From NCBI GenBank assembly GCA_002917775.1, contig KZ627152.1, positions 124,001-188,000 on the forward strand: a DNA stretch of 64,000 nt. Direction: 5' to 3'. The DNA is from Glaciozyma antarctica PI12 (taxonomy: Eukaryota > Basidiomycota > Microbotryomycetes > Kriegeriales > Camptobasidiaceae). This document shows, in pieces, positions 54,356 to 64,000 of the stretch; the first letter of the stretch is position 1, and the number at the start of each line of letters is the position of its first letter. Below the pieces are notes generated by a model. That model saw only the letters and a list, made by a program, of their open reading frames with translations, ran no database searches and was not told the origin of the DNA. A program made the position numbers and the translations under genes.

Positions 54356-55683
54356 ATGTTTGGCGAAGAGATCAGCGAGTCACCCAGACAGCCCTCGGTA
54401 CGTCCCCGCGTATCGTCAGGAAGCGGTTGTATGCTGACCCCCCGTCGGCAGCCCTGGCGCGTTGCTTCGACGCCGAGCTCCAACTCCCCTTCCCCTCTGT
54501 ACCTCGCCACTCCCATCTCCGCCCCCGGCACGCCCGAGAGCCCGCCGGCACACGACATCGGACGACAGGAGAGCCTCCGGACGCTCCTGGCGGCGGGACT
54601 GGAGAACAGCTTTGAGAGCTTGTCGCTCGATGATGGAGGGAACCAGCTGGCGCAAATGTTGAGCCCCGAGGAGGACAAGGATGGGCACGTACGTCGTCTC
54701 GCTTGTGGAGTGGCGCGTTGGAGCTGATGCCTTGGCACGTTTTCGCTAGATCGAGTACAAGCTCAAGCTCAAGAACTGCTCGCCTCTCCGTCTCGCCAAG
54801 CTCTCGACGCAGCTCAAGTGGCGGCTCGTAAACGGCGGAGGGGAAGCGATCTACGAACTCGGCGTTATGGATCACGGCGCCGCAATCGGGATCACGCGAG
54901 TGGAGATGGCCGAGTCGCTCGAGACGCTGGGGAAGATGCTTGGAGCATTGGGAGGCGGAGAGATTCACGTCGTGCGGGTGGTGCAGCTTGGGTAAGCTTT
55001 TCACGCAGCTGGCGGTTTCGACGGGAGCTAACAATGTGCGTCTTCACAGCGGCCTCATGAACAGCGACAGCGACTCTGACGACCCCCAGTCGCCCTCCGC
55101 CCTCTTCCCCTCTTTTACCGTCGATCCTGAGGAACTCCCCTGTCACCCCTCCGCCCAGGAAGACGTTTACGTCGTTCCCCCCAGCCCGACCGACCTCCTC
55201 CTCTCCTCCACCCCACCTTCCCCTCCTCTCCGCCTGTACGTCGCCGCCCCCGTCCCAATTACCATCAAGCAGATGCACTCCGAACGAACACCTGAGGAAC
55301 GCGCGCTTCTCAAGCGCACAAAGCGGGATGCGCGACGAGCGAGGAGGGAGAGCGAGGGAGATCTACTCCCGCCGCGCCAGCGGAGACCACCTGCGCCTCT
55401 CCCGACCAGGGAGGAGCGCCCGCCATTAGCTAAAACGAAGAAGCTGAGCCGGTCAGCGCCGACCAAATCGGGGGGAGAGCTGTTTCGACCGAGAGTGCGG
55501 AGCGAGGATGGGGAGGTCCGGTTTGTTGTTGAGGCGGTGGTGTTGAAGAAGAGTAGGATAAAGAGGCAGACGGAGGAAGAGTCGGCGGTGGAGGAGGATG
55601 ATGAAGGGGAGGAGGGAGAAGGCTGGCGATTCCTCGACTTCGCCGACTTTACGGGCAAGGAGGGAAGCAGGAGGAAGAGTTAA
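54356..55683 (+). CDS. GTPBP1/2 N-terminal-like protein lacking a GTPase domain
   Basis: Four exons (54356-54397, 54452-54688, 54750-54991, 55050-55683) give 384 residues. Residues 95-185 (HIEYKLKLKNCSPLRLAKLS, TQLKWRLVNGGGEAIYELGV, VEMAESLETLGKMLGALGGG) match my recollection of the conserved segment that precedes the GTPase domain in GTPBP1/GTPBP2 proteins. No G1-G4 motifs follow. Instead there is a Ser/Pro region, a basic block (LLKRTKRDARRARRESEG) and an acidic end (EEESAVEEDDEGEEGEGW). The last exon is continuous with no sign that a GTPase domain was lost downstream. Function unknown. Confidence 0.68.
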
Positions 55684-55861
55684 GTCGCAAGAATGAATCG
55701 GACAGTACCTCCAATCTAAATTCAAGCTTTACACCTTAAAGAATCCCTGCACGCCTTTGAGAGGACAGAGTTACCAGCACGAGGTGAAGAGGAGGAGGAG
55801 TTGACCGAGTCGCGCGAAGTCCCTCGCGCCTACTGCTCTTCGTCCTCCCTGTCGCTCAAAA

Positions 55862-57883
55862 ATGCTTCGAGCTAGCTTGCGTGCAAAAGTACGCTCAAAT
55901 ACCCTCCTCCGCGTGCCTGCCGTCCTTCCCCGACACCTCTCCTCCTCCCCATCCCTCCTTGCCCGCCCTCCCTCCTTTACGACGCCCGAGCTCCCACCAG
56001 CGACCTACAACGACCACGACCCCACCAAGCCTCTCCCACCGACCGACCTGCCCGTAGAAGACTACGCCTCACCCCTCCTGCACACGGCCTCCCTCTTCGG
56101 CTCCCTCTTCCGCTATGCCACTTTCGCCAGCGTCACGATCGTCCTCGTCGGTCTTGGAGGCCTCACGGGGCTTCACCTCTGGGTCGAGAAAGTCGAGCTT
56201 GCTGGACCGAGGCGCGAGGACGAGGAGGGTGATACGCAGAGGTGGAGTGAGGATGTCGAGGGGTGGACGGGAGGGTATCGCGGAGGAGGGACCGACCCAA
56301 GATTGGGAACGTTCGCGAGGGCTGCTATCAGGGGAGGGTGGATCTCTCAGCATTGGGGTGGAGGCGTAGGGTCGCCGGTAGTGGCTTCGGTCGGGTCGCC
56401 GGTCGCGGCGGGAGGAGCGATGATTGGGAGTGTCGCCGACTCGGGACTGGGGAAGGAGGTCGGGGACGCTGGGTGGCAGATGGCGGAGAGCTACCTCGTT
56501 TACGCGCTCGGCAAGGCGGAGAAGAAGGGCATCTCGCTGGTGTTCCCGGATAGCGGACCGCGGGGAACGCATCAGATCGATAGGGCGGCGGTCGAGCTCG
56601 AGGAACGACTGGCGGGACTGAGGGAGCGGATTGGAGGGAGGTTCAAGTTGGAGCAAGCGAGGGAAGGGTGGGAGAGGGTCTACTACGCGCTTTCGGCGAG
56701 CGAGGAGCCGACGGGGTGGCAGAAGAGGGAGAGAATTCGAGCGACGAAGAAGCTGGGAGACCTCTCGGCGCGGTTGGCGGAGATGTGGAGGGAGGGGAGC
56801 GACGAGCGAGCGTTGGAGAAGGTCAAGGCCGAGGGATGGTTCCTCGGTGGACTACTGCCCGCGTTGGCGGAGGTCGAGGGCGAACCCCTCGTCAGGGAGA
56901 AAGTCGACAAGGTTGCTTCGCCTGCAGCCTCTTTCTTCGCCTTCTGGTCCCACTCTCACCCACCTTCAAAGACCGACACGCACACTCCCATCCCGTCGAC
57001 TCTCCGCCCCGAGCTCGCCAAACTCGTCCACCTCCTCGACCACCACGTCGCCTCCGCCTCCCCGACTTCCCACCCCGACCCCGCTGCCTCGCGCGCAATC
57101 CTCAACTCTCTCATCAGCCTCGAGACGTTCCTCGCACGGGATCGCAACCTCGTCGCGGCCGAATCCATCCAACGAGCCTCGCTAGCGTTCGCGCAATCCC
57201 TCCACCTCTCCCCGCACTTCTCCTCGCACTTAAAAGCGAATCTCGACCTGGCTCTTCTCCCGCGATACTCCTGCCCCCGTACCCCCCTCCACTCTCCCCT
57301 GGACCGATACCGTCTGGGTCGGTCCCTCCCTCTCCCAAATCTTCCTCATCACCCGCACCTCCCTCTTCTCGACCCACCTCGCCGAAGTCTCCCTCGCCCT
57401 CTCCCAGCCCGAACCCGCCGCGCTCGAGCTCCTTCAAGGCGCAATCAACGACTGCGAGCGCGCTGTCGCCGTACTCGAGACTTCGCCGTTCGTCAAGCCT
57501 CTGTCGGGCCTTGCGAAGCTCTCGAGTTCGAAGGAGGCGAGGCTGCGACGCGAGTACGAGAAGGGAGCGAGGGGGGCTTGGAGGGATGCGAGGGTGACGG
57601 GATCGATGGCGGCGCGTTTGGTCGCGTTTGTGCACGAACGGGGGTGCGGTGCACGAGCGGGGGTGCGGACGAGGTCGAAGAGGTCGAAGAAAGCAGGGTC
57701 AAGGAGTGGTGTGGAGGGGACGTCACGGCCGAGTCGTTCTTTGCGAAGGCGATGGAATTTTCGGGTGGGGAGAAGGTGGATGGGGAGGTCAAGGCGGTGG
57801 ATGAGAGGGGGTTCAGGGAGGCGGAGATTGGCTTTGAGAGGACGAGGAAGCGGGTGCTCGAGGCGGAGAGCAGGACGAAATGA
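55862..57883 (+). CDS. predicted mitochondrial inner-membrane, helical-repeat protein
   Basis: Apparently intronless, up to 673 residues. The N-terminus is a convincing mitochondrial presequence (LRASLRAKVRSNTLLRVPAV then RHLSSSP), with one membrane segment near residues 80-105 (ATFASVTIVLVGLGGLTGLH). The rest is helical and TPR-like (SYLVYALGKAEKKGISLVF, GWERVYYALSASEEPTGWQK). From about 57285 to 57640 the natural coding frame is another one (WTDTVWVGPSLSQIFLITRT, then ALELLQGAINDCERAVAVLE). The first switch falls in C-runs, the second beside a 19-bp tandem duplication, after which the original frame (DEVEEVEESRVKEW) resumes to the stop. No specific family assigned; an i-AAA adaptor such as Mgr3 is one candidate. 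Confidence 0.62.
   Translation: MLRASLRAKVRSNTLLRVPAVLPRHLSSSPSLLARPPSFTTPELPPATYNDHDPTKPLPPTDLPVEDYASPLLHTASLFGSLFRYATFASVTIVLVGLGGLTGLHLWVEKVELAGPRREDEEGDTQRWSEDVEGWTGGYRGGGTDPRLGTFARAAIRGGWISQHWGGGVGSPVVASVGSPVAAGGAMIGSVADSGLGKEVGDAGWQMAESYLVYALGKAEKKGISLVFPDSGPRGTHQIDRAAVELEERLAGLRERIGGRFKLEQAREGWERVYYALSASEEPTGWQKRERIRATKKLGDLSARLAEMWREGSDERALEKVKAEGWFLGGLLPALAEVEGEPLVREKVDKVASPAASFFAFWSHSHPPSKTDTHTPIPSTLRPELAKLVHLLDHHVASASPTSHPDPAASRAILNSLISLETFLARDRNLVAAESIQRASLAFAQSLHLSPHFSSHLKANLDLALLPRYSCPRTPLHSPLDRYRLGRSLPLPNLPHHPHLPLLDPPRRSLPRPLPARTRRARAPSRRNQRLRARCRRTRDFAVRQASVGPCEALEFEGGEAATRVREGSEGGLEGCEGDGIDGGAFGRVCARTGVRCTSGGADEVEEVEESRVKEWCGGDVTAESFFAKAMEFSGGEKVDGEVKAVDERGFREAEIGFERTRKRVLEAESRTK
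57631..57668 (+). repeat. 19-bp tandem duplication
   Basis: Copies 57631-57649 and 57650-57668 differ at one base. The length is not a multiple of three, so the duplication by itself shifts the frame of the gene that contains it. Confidence 0.85.
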
Positions 57884-58304
57884 AGCACTTTCTGCTGGCT
57901 ACGCACTGTTCTGGAAGTCTTCCATCAGAAACGAGAGTTAGGGAGTGGTGTGCGAGCTGAAGAGTGTCGAGCGAAGTGGAGCTGGGTTCGGTTCGATCGC
58001 TCTTCCCTCGACCAGCAGCGCGGCGGCGCCCCCTCCTCTCCTACGCCAGCTCTACGCGCAGTAGATACCTTTATCCACCATTCGGTCTCGCACAAACTCC
58101 CTGTCGCACTCGGCGGAGAACCCTTTCGCGAACTCGGCCACCTCCCAAAGGATCCAGCTCAAGCTCAACTCCCTCGCCTCCCACGACACCTCGCCGTTCG
58201 CTGGCCTCTCTCCTACCTTCTTTAGGTCTCTGCGTATCGTTGTCAACCGGAACCGGGTCGCTGGAGCTGTGGGCAGCGCGTTGTTTGTGCTCGGATGCTG
58301 GGGC
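57884..58304. other. region upstream of second SGNH-like gene, probably partly coding
   Basis: 421 bp. From about 58076 the plus strand is open in the frame of the next gene and includes a plausible membrane anchor (VAGAVGSALFVLGCWGMISG), but no ATG lies in that frame before 58305. A missing upstream exon or a base error may hide the true start. Confidence 0.45.
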
Positions 58305-59890
58305 ATGATTTCTGGCTTGTGAGTACGTTCGCACGCGCTGCAGAGGCTGTGTGATGGTGGATTGGGTCTGGGGAAAGTGACGAAGCGCTTCAAGTCCGCT
58401 AGCTGACGTGTGCGTGCAGCTTAAGCAGGATACCCTCTCCTCAACCAACCTGCAACGCGTTCGCTGCTCCAGGCCGCCTACTCGTCAACCTTACCTCTCC
58501 CCTCCACTCCCAATGGCGCCCATTCGACTCCGAGACCTGCCCCCCTCCACCCGCCTACCTCCCAGCTCTCTGGCAGCTCGCCTACGGACCTGATCTCTCT
58601 CCTCCCGCCGTCCCCCTCTCCTCCTATTCTGCGGAATACCGCTTCATCGGCGCCGAATCGACCCCACCCTCCCTCCCAGCGAACTCGACGGCAGCGTACC
58701 TTGATCCAGTCGCCTTCCTTCGCCGGACGAGACGAGCTGCGACGCCTCCGACGATTTTGATCCTGGGCGATTCCGTGGATCGCAATGGACTCGTTCATTT
58801 CTGCCGTACGTGCTCGCTACGCTGTGAGAAGGTGCTAGCTGATGCTTCTCGTCGGGAAGAGCTGTTCAAGCAGAATGTTTCGAACTCGCACTATTACGAC
58901 GTTACGCTCCACCCTCCAAATCCCCTCCCTCTCGACTTGAGCAAGCAGCATGGACCACCGTTTGATGGCTGGGATCAGAGGGGATTGCCTCATCTGTGCG
59001 AGATCCCTATGTACTCGGAGAAGGGCAAGGGGAGGACGGCGTTACGGCTGGTGAATGGGTTTATGTACGGAATGGATGCGCTGGATGTGCGTACCTCTCC
59101 TCTCGAAGCTCGCGCTGAAGCTGACTTACAATATCTCTCTTTTCAGGAGTTTAACAGCCCAGGGCACAGCGATTGGCATGCACCGGGAAGGATCGAGGAC
59201 CGTATCGACGGACTCGTTGTGCCGATGCTGGAGCAGATGGGAGGTACTGGGGCTGTAGACTTGGTGCAGCTGCACTCGGGCATGTGGGATGTGGTAAGTT
59301 GACCAGCCTTCTCGTTCGTGACCCCAGCTAACGACTTCCGCAGGCGCTGTTCGGAATGCAGGACGACAAGACGCACTGGAGCTTGACGGTGCCTCTGACG
59401 CCCGAACAAATGGCTTGGTGGCAGGGTCGTATGCGGGACACGATCGACCATGTTCGGCAGACGTTTCCAAAGGCGGGAATCGGTGAGTTGGTTCTGCGCG
59501 TTGGGTCGGAGGAGCGCTGATTAGTCTTTCGCAAGTGTATCGCAAGCTTCATCGCACTGACGACGACGTCGCTGGGACGCAGTACATCACCAACTGTAAG
59601 TGCTTATTGCGCAGACTGGAGCGAAGCTGACTTGCTCTTCGCAGTGCGCGTTCATCAACTTAGGCATCTGCAGGAGGAGATCGCACGTTCGGAGGGATTG
59701 CCAATTTTCGGTGAGGTTTCCTGTCCCTCCTTCGCCGCTTCCGGGCTGATGTCTTCTGCCAGACTTTGGGCATGTGTTCGAGGGCTACCAGCTGTTCCAG
59801 GAGAAGGTACACCCCCTGCTGATTCCAGGAGGAATCTTGTACGCGCAAAATCTCTTGCACCAACTGTCAATCGCGCTCGGAGGACGGTAG
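58305..59890 (+). CDS. second SGNH/GDSL-like type II membrane protein (start unresolved)
   Basis: Exons include up to 58318, 58420-58805, from 58860, and several more to a stop at 59888-59890. The lumenal domain has FLSRIPSPQPTCNAFAAPGR, YLPALWQLAYG, then the nucleophile block TILILGDSVDRNGLVHFC, followed by LPHLCEIPMYS, GHSDWHAPGRIEDRIDGLVV, VDLVQLHSGMWDVALFG, and a C-terminal block RVHQLRHLQEEIARSEG, FGHVFEGYQLFQEKVHPLLI. The GDS motif and the W/H-rich blocks suggest an SGNH hydrolase fold. The likely anchor lies upstream of the only in-frame ATG, so the model here is probably N-terminally short. It lies about 6 kb from the other PC-esterase-like gene on the same strand; the two share layout but little sequence by eye. 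Confidence 0.62.
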
Positions 59891-60395
59891 CATTCGTATT
59901 TTGCATATGTGGACGTGTATAAGGGGTAACGCATTTGACCTGGATCCAGAGAAAAAGGCTGAGTACCTCGACATAGAACCCAGAGGAGCGAATTCAGTGC
60001 CGCCTCCCTCTCCCCCTCCCTCGTCCTCCCCTCCCAGTCTTCTTCGCCTTCCCTCTTTCATCCTCACCGCACTCTATAGCTCAAGAGCGCTACACGCGCT
60101 GAACAGACAGGTGAGCGCGCCTCCTCTCTCCCCCTTCGAGGCGGCGTTCAGTTCCCCGCGCGGGGACTCCACGGCGCAGGTCGTCTGGTCTCTCCTGCCA
60201 ATCGCTGTCAAGGCAGGCAGGACTGTTACCCAGCGGAGGAACCTGTACGGGCTTAAAGTCGCGAGGGTCACCTCACCTCGTCGACCAATCTCTCGGAGGC
60301 CAAGCCAGACCACTGACCTGCTCTCTTCCGCAGGACGCACTCAGCTGCACCCCATTGTACACCTATCCAAGCCCTCTCTACTCGACTTGGTGGTG
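59891..60395. other. intergenic region
   Basis: 505 bp between two plus-strand genes. The open frame continuing upstream of 60396 has no features of coding sequence. Presumed promoter and leader of the next gene. Confidence 0.45.
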
Positions 60396-63300
60396 ATGCC
60401 GCACCGGAATGGAGGACGACCGCCGGCGAACTCTTCCTCCGCCAGCTCGAATGCCCAGGGACGGACGGGGGTAGGGAGGAGCGGATCAACTGGGTCGGAC
60501 GACTCAGGTCCAGAGGTCGAGTTCGTGAGTGCTGCTCAAAGGGAGATTTCTCTGCAGGAGGGAGCTGACTGGCGTCGTTGACAGCGTGCCTTCCTCCGTG
60601 GTGCCTCTCGTCCCGCCGTCTCAAACGCCCTCTCCTCCGCCTCCTACTCTGCCAACGACGAGTCTCGGCAGACCTTGCAGAGTGGAAGACCTCCGCCAGG
60701 TACTAGACGGAACGGAGCCCCTCGACTTGGGGGACTCGGTCTTGGAGGAGCCGGACTGGTCTCTCCTCCGGCATCGCCGTCGCGATCCAAGGCACCACCT
60801 CCCAATCGCGCCAGCCACCCCTTCCCTCCTCCACCAAAATCCTCGGCTTCGGCGAACAGCAGCAAGCGCACGTCCTTCACTCGAGAATCGCCCACCGAGC
60901 TCTTTCGCGCAGAGTACTTTGACCCCTCTCCGACCTCCCCTCCGACGTTCCCGTCTCGCCAACCTCCCAATCCCTTCCCCGACGTCAACTTCATCAACCA
61001 GCGTCCCTTTCTCTCGCCAGAAATGGCCAAGCCGACCCTTCGCGCGGCTGCGTTCGCCCTCGACCGTCCAGTCCCCGACGGTCGCTCGACACTCCCAATT
61101 CAAGGCGATACTCCCACCTCTCCCACCTCTCCCAGCGTTGAAAGCTTTGCCGAACCTTCGGGATCGATACGTATTCGAGAGCGGGTTGCCAGCATCTCGT
61201 CGTTGCAGGACGTTGGGCAGCCCGCAACGGCGAATGGGGAGCTGTTTAGAGGCCTGCAGGCTATGCTGGCAGGAGAGGAGCCGGTGACTGCGGAGCTGGA
61301 AATGAGGCGTGAGGAGAAGCCAGGGCGGGAGACGCAGTTCCCGCACTCCATCGAAGTTGACGAGGATCTCGCCTCGCCTTCGCCTCCCCCTCTCTCCCCG
61401 ACCTTTCCGAAAACACCCTCACCTCCTTCGCCTACTGCCTTCGCCTCTCCCATCCTTTCATCAACTCCTCCACCTCCCACGCCCTCCGCAATTCCTTCAA
61501 ACCCAGAAGCCGCACCGTCCTCCATCGTCGAATCCAGCACCTGGGCTCCTGTCCACGACCAGGGCACGTCGTCGATCGACAAGTTACCGACGAACGGCAT
61601 TCCAGTCGTACAAGCTGCCGATCGTACCTCGACGGGATCCAGCGGCTCCGGAACGACCCACTCGCTTGGACCCACTACTCCTCCCGCCCTTCTCGACTCA
61701 ACATCCATCGTCCAGCTCGTCGAGGTACCTCAGCTAGTCGTTCGCGCGGATCCAGCTTTCTCGACCTTCCCCCTCGTCACCAAGATCCGCACAGTCGACA
61801 GCAGACGCGGAAGCTCGGGCTCGAGCGTTCAGGCGGACGATGGCGAGGGAGGATCCTTCTACGGCGAGCCTACGCGTCCGCTCGATCTACCCAGTCGCTC
61901 GCCGTCGTCGAAGACTCGCGGACCGCCTCCTCCTCGACCCAAGCGGCTGAGGGCGCCGGTCGCGGCTGGACTAGCGACGGCTGCGCAGTCGATCGCCGTT
62001 GGTGGCGCAGACGGTGCGGACGATCAGAGGGAGCTTCCAGTTACGAGTGAGGACGCAGTAGATGCTGGAGAAGGAGAAGCAGCGTACGAGCGGGCCGCCA
62101 GCGGAGGTGGCGAGACGCGGAGAGCGTCCTCGTCGTCTAGCCGCAGTCTCGACGCGACCAGCCGAGTGTCGTATGCCTCCCTCTCAGCAACACCCATCGC
62201 CTCCTCACCGCCAAGCCCACCGCCAACAGGTCCGCCTGCCATCCTTCCCTCTGCTACGCGCCTTCCCCCGCGCAGCTCATCACCGATCGAAGCCCTCACC
62301 GCCAACACTCCCATCGACACGACATCCGAGCTTTTCAATCCCCTCCCTTCCGCCATTCTCAGCGTTGACTCGTCGTCGATCATCTCCTCGACTTCGACCT
62401 CGTCCGGCTTCTCAGAAACAAGTCGGGATTCCTTCTTTTTTCGCCCACCTCCTCCTCGTACGCCGAACGACCAAGGGATTCCCCCAACAGTGGTGCTCCC
62501 TACTCTACCCGCTGCAGCAGCGCCAGTCCCGGCGGCGACGGAGCCAACTTCTCTCCCTCAAAGGCGAGGATCCTACCACGGTCTGGGACTCCGTCTGCCC
62601 TCGTCCATCACTCCTTCAACTTCCTCCTACGCCACCCCCGCGTCTCTCTCCTCCCCTCCGCCAACCTCACCTCCTCCTGCGGCACCCCTCCTGGAACCGA
62701 ATCAGGAACCCCGAACCGCCCCCGTTCCTCTCCCCACCTCCGACCCTCTCTCCACTCCCACTCCCCTCCGAATCCCTGCCGCTTCTTCCCTATCCATCTC
62801 ACCTCCCATCGCCTCTCGCATCTCCGACAAAGAAGCCACCACCGTCGACTCCACGGCTCCGAAAACAGTCCTCCCAGTCCTTCCTCCCGCCTTCGCCGAC
62901 ACCATCGACTCGTCGTTAGCAACTCAGGCCGACCGCGACGATGACGGAGAAACACTCGCAGCCGTAGCGATAGGCGCGGTCGTGTCTGGCGGCATCGCAG
63001 TCGGCTACACCGCCTGGCGAGGACTTTCGGCCGCTGCGAGCGCCGGATCGTCGTGGGGATGGAACCGCTTCTCCGCGACCGCTCCTAGAGTGACTTCGAC
63101 GCAAGACGGCGGCGAGGAATCCGTGGGTCCTCCGGACGTCGTCCTCCCAGGCATGTTTCGCCCGATCACGCCGATTGACGAGGATGGAGATTCGCTGTCG
63201 GGGAGCGATACGGAGGAGGGAGATACGTTCTACCACGATGCGGAGGATTCCGATGATGAAGCGGAGGACGAGAAGGAGGAGGAGGAGGATGGGACCGAGT

Positions 63301-64000
63301 CGTCGGTCATTTCGACGGAGTGGGGAGAGATTCACTTTCCGGCGCCCGAGGGTGCGTGACGGTCTCGCTTCTGTTCCTCGTCTCGGCGTGTACTGACCTG
63401 ATATTATTACAGGATTCCTTGAGGCGTTCAAGGAGGCGATGGCGGAGCTGGGACCCGAGGATCTCGCGGAGAACGAGCGGACTGAGAACGACGCGCAGGA
63501 AGCAGCCTGTACGCGGATAGCTCTTCGTACTTACTGAGCTGAGCTGATGCCTTCCCTTCATCTCCAGATCTCTCGGCCTCTCGCGCCCATCAAGAAGTCG
63601 TCTCGTCGCCAACGCCATCTCCCTCGCACCCTCTCCCAGTCACCGAGTCCTCTGGTGTACGTTCGCTCCAGAACCACAATATCAACCGCCTTTCGACCAC
63701 GTCAATCGACTCGTCTCGGACTCTCCAGACGCACGACGAATCTGACGAGGACGCTGGCCCCGGGACGACGACGCCTCGCTTTTCGACCTTTGCGACCCCT
63801 GCCGGTCCTTCATCGTCGAACCTCGCCAGCTCGTCACGTAGCGTCTCAAATCTGCGCCGACCGAACTCCCTCGCACCCTCGGCCGCCTCAACGACGCCCA
63901 AGAAGAAGAAGAGCGGCTTCTTCAGCTTTGGCTCGAAGAAGCGCCCGGAACGGGAGTCCTCCGTCGACTCGTCCTCGTCGCAGTCGCTTGGGTCGACGGT
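60396..64000 (+). CDS. long low-complexity protein with one membrane segment, 3' truncated by window
   Basis: Exons 60396-60524, 60585-63351, 63413-63508 and 63568 to the window edge; more than 1100 residues so far. Almost all is Ser/Pro/Thr-rich and predicted disordered, with stretches such as PPPPRPKRLRAPVAAG. One hydrophobic stretch (LAAVAIGAVVSGGIAVGYTA) lies near residue 915. It is followed by an acidic block (DSDDEAEDEKEEEEDGTESS) and WGEIHFPAPEG, then GFLEAFKEAMAELGPEDLAE and a basic KKKKSGFFSFGSKKRPE segment. The frame is unbroken over 2.7 kb and codon use matches neighbours, so it is a real gene. No family recognised. Confidence 0.72.

Noticed and set aside
1-64000. tRNA, rRNA, CRISPR and transposable elements
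   Set aside because: No cloverleaf-type A/B boxes, rRNA blocks, spaced repeats, terminal repeats, reverse transcriptase or transposase motifs were seen by eye; a tRNAscan or repeat search would be the decisive check.

Overview
The window is nuclear chromosomal DNA of a GC-rich basidiomycete yeast. It most resembles a red yeast of the Sporidiobolales (Rhodotorula/Rhodosporidium type), an inference from style rather than from a marker gene. Genes are packed on both strands. They carry many short introns, mostly 48-65 nt, with donors of the GTGCGT/GTGAGT/GTACGT type, branch sites around CTGAC or CTAAC, and CAG (sometimes AAG or TAG) acceptors. I see no transposon, virus-derived element, CRISPR array, rRNA or convincing tRNA. 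About 31 protein genes can be supported, nearly all housekeeping or conserved fungal genes.

Layout. 1-11 kb: end of an ALIX/Bro1-type protein, adenylate kinase, RAD18, DCN1, an MFS monocarboxylate-type transporter and an SLC41/MgtE-type magnesium transporter. 11-24 kb: SAGA subunit ADA3/NGG1, a secreted or single-pass membrane protein, a GT15 mannosyltransferase, an F-box/LRR-like protein, SF3B4/HSH49, SNU13 and an MCP1-like mitochondrial protein. 24-37 kb: shugoshin, a Rap1-like telomere protein with three Myb-like repeats, a giant arrestin-domain protein and an Inn1/Fic1-like C2 protein. 37-47 kb: an acidic protein of unknown function, an RPA34-like Pol I subunit, UDP-glucuronate decarboxylase UXS1, eIF3j, class II aldolase and MOG1. 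47-64 kb: a homeodomain factor, two type II membrane SGNH/PC-esterase-like proteins, a damaged-looking FAD oxidoreductase, a GTPBP1-N-like protein, a mitochondrial protein and the start of a long low-complexity membrane protein that runs off the end.

Several neighbours are divergent pairs with related jobs: RAD18/DCN1 (ubiquitin and NEDD8), SF3B4/SNU13 (spliceosome), SGO1/RAP1-like (centromere and telomere, only 129 bp apart). The most unusual features are in gene architecture. The aldolase 5' end is split into exons of 24, 2, 58, 12 and 6 nt. Two genes have a first exon that is only the ATG. eIF3j ends in an exon that is only ATG-TAG. MOG1 has a GC-AG intron. RAD18 carries an in-frame 57-bp tandem duplication inside its zinc finger. 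At least six genes also show a reading-frame break, often at a homopolymer or tandem repeat; residual consensus errors are the simplest explanation, so frame breaks here should not be read as pseudogenes without checking. Exon coordinates below were worked out by eye from splice signals and family reading frames.
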